From positions 1 to 55,050 of IMG/VR virus record IMGVR_UViG_3300020445_000003: 55,050 nt of DNA, one strand, 5' to 3'. Positions 54,271 to 55,050 of the stretch are shown piece by piece. A program made the translations under genes and the position numbers. The first letter of the stretch is position 1; each line of letters begins with the position of its first letter. The DNA is from a virus. Under the pieces are notes generated by a model. That model did no database searches. It was not told where the DNA came from and was given only the letters and a program-made list of their open reading frames with translations.

Positions 54271-55050
54271 TTAGTTATTAACTAGATTAGCAAAGTACTG
54301 AAGGGAATCATCCTCCTCTTCACTTGTAGAAGTCTGTGCCACTGGTTCAGGAACACGACTTGGTGCTGCTGATTCAAATGATCCACGATCATTATCCTCA
54401 CCACTCAACTCCTCATCAAAAGAAGGACGTTTGACTGGTTGATTTAAACCAAGAACATTCTCAAGACGAGTCTTAAGTGCATCATAAGACTTGAACTTAT
54501 CTGGTGCAGTGAACTCATTCAGATCATACAACTTATTGTAGATCGTTTCTAGTTTATCGTCATCATCAAAGAGAGGACTTGCCTTATCGAACTCAGACTT
54601 ATCATAGTTCTGATAACCTTCGACTCTGCGAATCTTCAACTTGAAGTTTGCACCTGCCCAGAAATCAAATGGATTGATTGCTGTCTCATCTGCGAACTCA
54701 GGCTTCATTGCTTCCTGAATCTTATCAAAGATCTTCTTGCCATACTTGTACAAGAATACTCTACCTTCGTTCTCAGGGTTAGCAGGATCGCTAACGATAT
54801 AGATGTTACTGTAATATGATAACCTACGCTTCTGCTTACGTGCTATATCCTTATTAGCATCAGAACCAGAGTTCCACAACTGTGAGTTATGCTCAGAGAC
54901 AGGATCTTTCTGTCCTAATGTGGTTAGAGAGTTCTCAATAAACCAACCACCTGGTCCTTGGAATGCGTGTGTATAAACTCTTGACCAAGGAAGATCACAT
55001 CCTTCTGGTTCTGGAAGGAAACGAATGATTGCATAACCATTACCAGACTT
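54271..55050 (-). CDS. 32: Single-stranded DNA-binding protein gp32, N-terminus outside the window (260 aa seen)
   Basis: The open frame continues to the right edge, beyond the internal ATG at 54879. It reads KSGNGYAIIRFLPEPEGCDL, then WFIENSLTTLG, SYYSNIYIVSDPANPENEGR, VFLYKYGKKIFDKIQEAMKP, FDFWAGANFKLKIRRVEGYQ and NYDKSEFD. This is the OB-fold core of T4 gp32. The C-terminal 60 residues are acidic (EEEDDSLQYF), the tail that recruits replication partners. The zinc Cys residues of T4 gp32 (77, 87, 90) are missing here (DPVSEHNSQLWNSG in their place). It coats single-stranded DNA in replication and recombination. It is read towards gp53 and ends at the terminator. Confidence 0.9.
   Translation of the reverse strand, partial: KSGNGYAIIRFLPEPEGCDLPWSRVYTHAFQGPGGWFIENSLTTLGQKDPVSEHNSQLWNSGSDANKDIARKQKRRLSYYSNIYIVSDPANPENEGRVFLYKYGKKIFDKIQEAMKPEFADETAINPFDFWAGANFKLKIRRVEGYQNYDKSEFDKASPLFDDDDKLETIYNKLYDLNEFTAPDKFKSYDALKTRLENVLGLNQPVKRPSFDEELSGEDNDRGSFESAAPSRVPEPVAQTSTSEEEDDSLQYFANLVNN

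Noticed and set aside
54271-54879. gp32 start at the internal ATG (54879)
   Set aside because: The frame stays open to the right edge and encodes the conserved SGNGYAIIRFLP part of gp32, so the gene starts outside the window.
1-55050. tRNA genes, integrase or attachment sites
   Set aside because: None was seen. Gaps between genes are short and carry only promoters, terminators and the hairpin element.

Overview
This window is part of the genome of a marine T4-like myovirus, most probably a cyanophage of Prochlorococcus or Synechococcus. A pelagiphage of the same supergroup is the main alternative. The evidence is AT-rich DNA, tightly packed genes with stop/start overlaps, recognisable T4-type genes (gp32, gp53, gp48, gp4, gp54-like, gp26-like, gp27-like, gp5-like), late-promoter boxes of the form NATAAATA, and very large repeat-rich fibre proteins of the type seen in T4-like cyanophages (for example the GIVTAR and ERLRI motifs and a giant VrlC-like protein). 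No bacterial genes, tRNAs, integrase or CRISPR arrays were found.

Layout, left to right. 1-4339: three minus-strand fibre or virion genes; the first runs off the left edge. 4361-4637: a small intergenic control region with a terminator hairpin, a late box, a 57-aa coiled-coil gene and an excellent sigma-70 promoter. 4639-7137: a single plus-strand virion gene. 7143-28658: five consecutive minus-strand virion genes, comprising a VCBS-like protein, a leucine-rich-repeat protein, two large tandem paralogues and a 2663-aa giant. 28701-40645: a 96-aa unknown, a fibre with a self-cleaving chaperone domain, a secreted-type subtilisin with a propeptide, a 1778-aa fibre and a 63-aa unknown with its own sigma-70 promoter. 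40692-51032: the baseplate hub and spike block, containing a short fibre, a separate spike beta-helix, a gp5-like hub without lysozyme, a His-rich small protein, a gp27-like hub, two hydrophobic Gly-rich proteins, a 58-aa protein, gp26 and a gp54-like tube initiator. 51068-54238: plus-strand gp4, an unknown, gp48 and gp53. 54241-55050: a terminator and the 3' part of gp32.

The genes together encode most of the baseplate centre, the tube-baseplate junction and an unusually large adhesion apparatus of about 40 kb. Small genes with host-type promoters sit between late operons read from T4-type late promoters. The most unusual features are the plant-type leucine-rich repeats on a phage virion protein, the complete subtilase (I9-like propeptide plus D/H/N/S) next to an autoproteolytic fibre, and a two-copy intergenic hairpin element with a compensatory base-pair change.

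Limits: all family assignments come from reading the translated sequence by eye. No database search was run.
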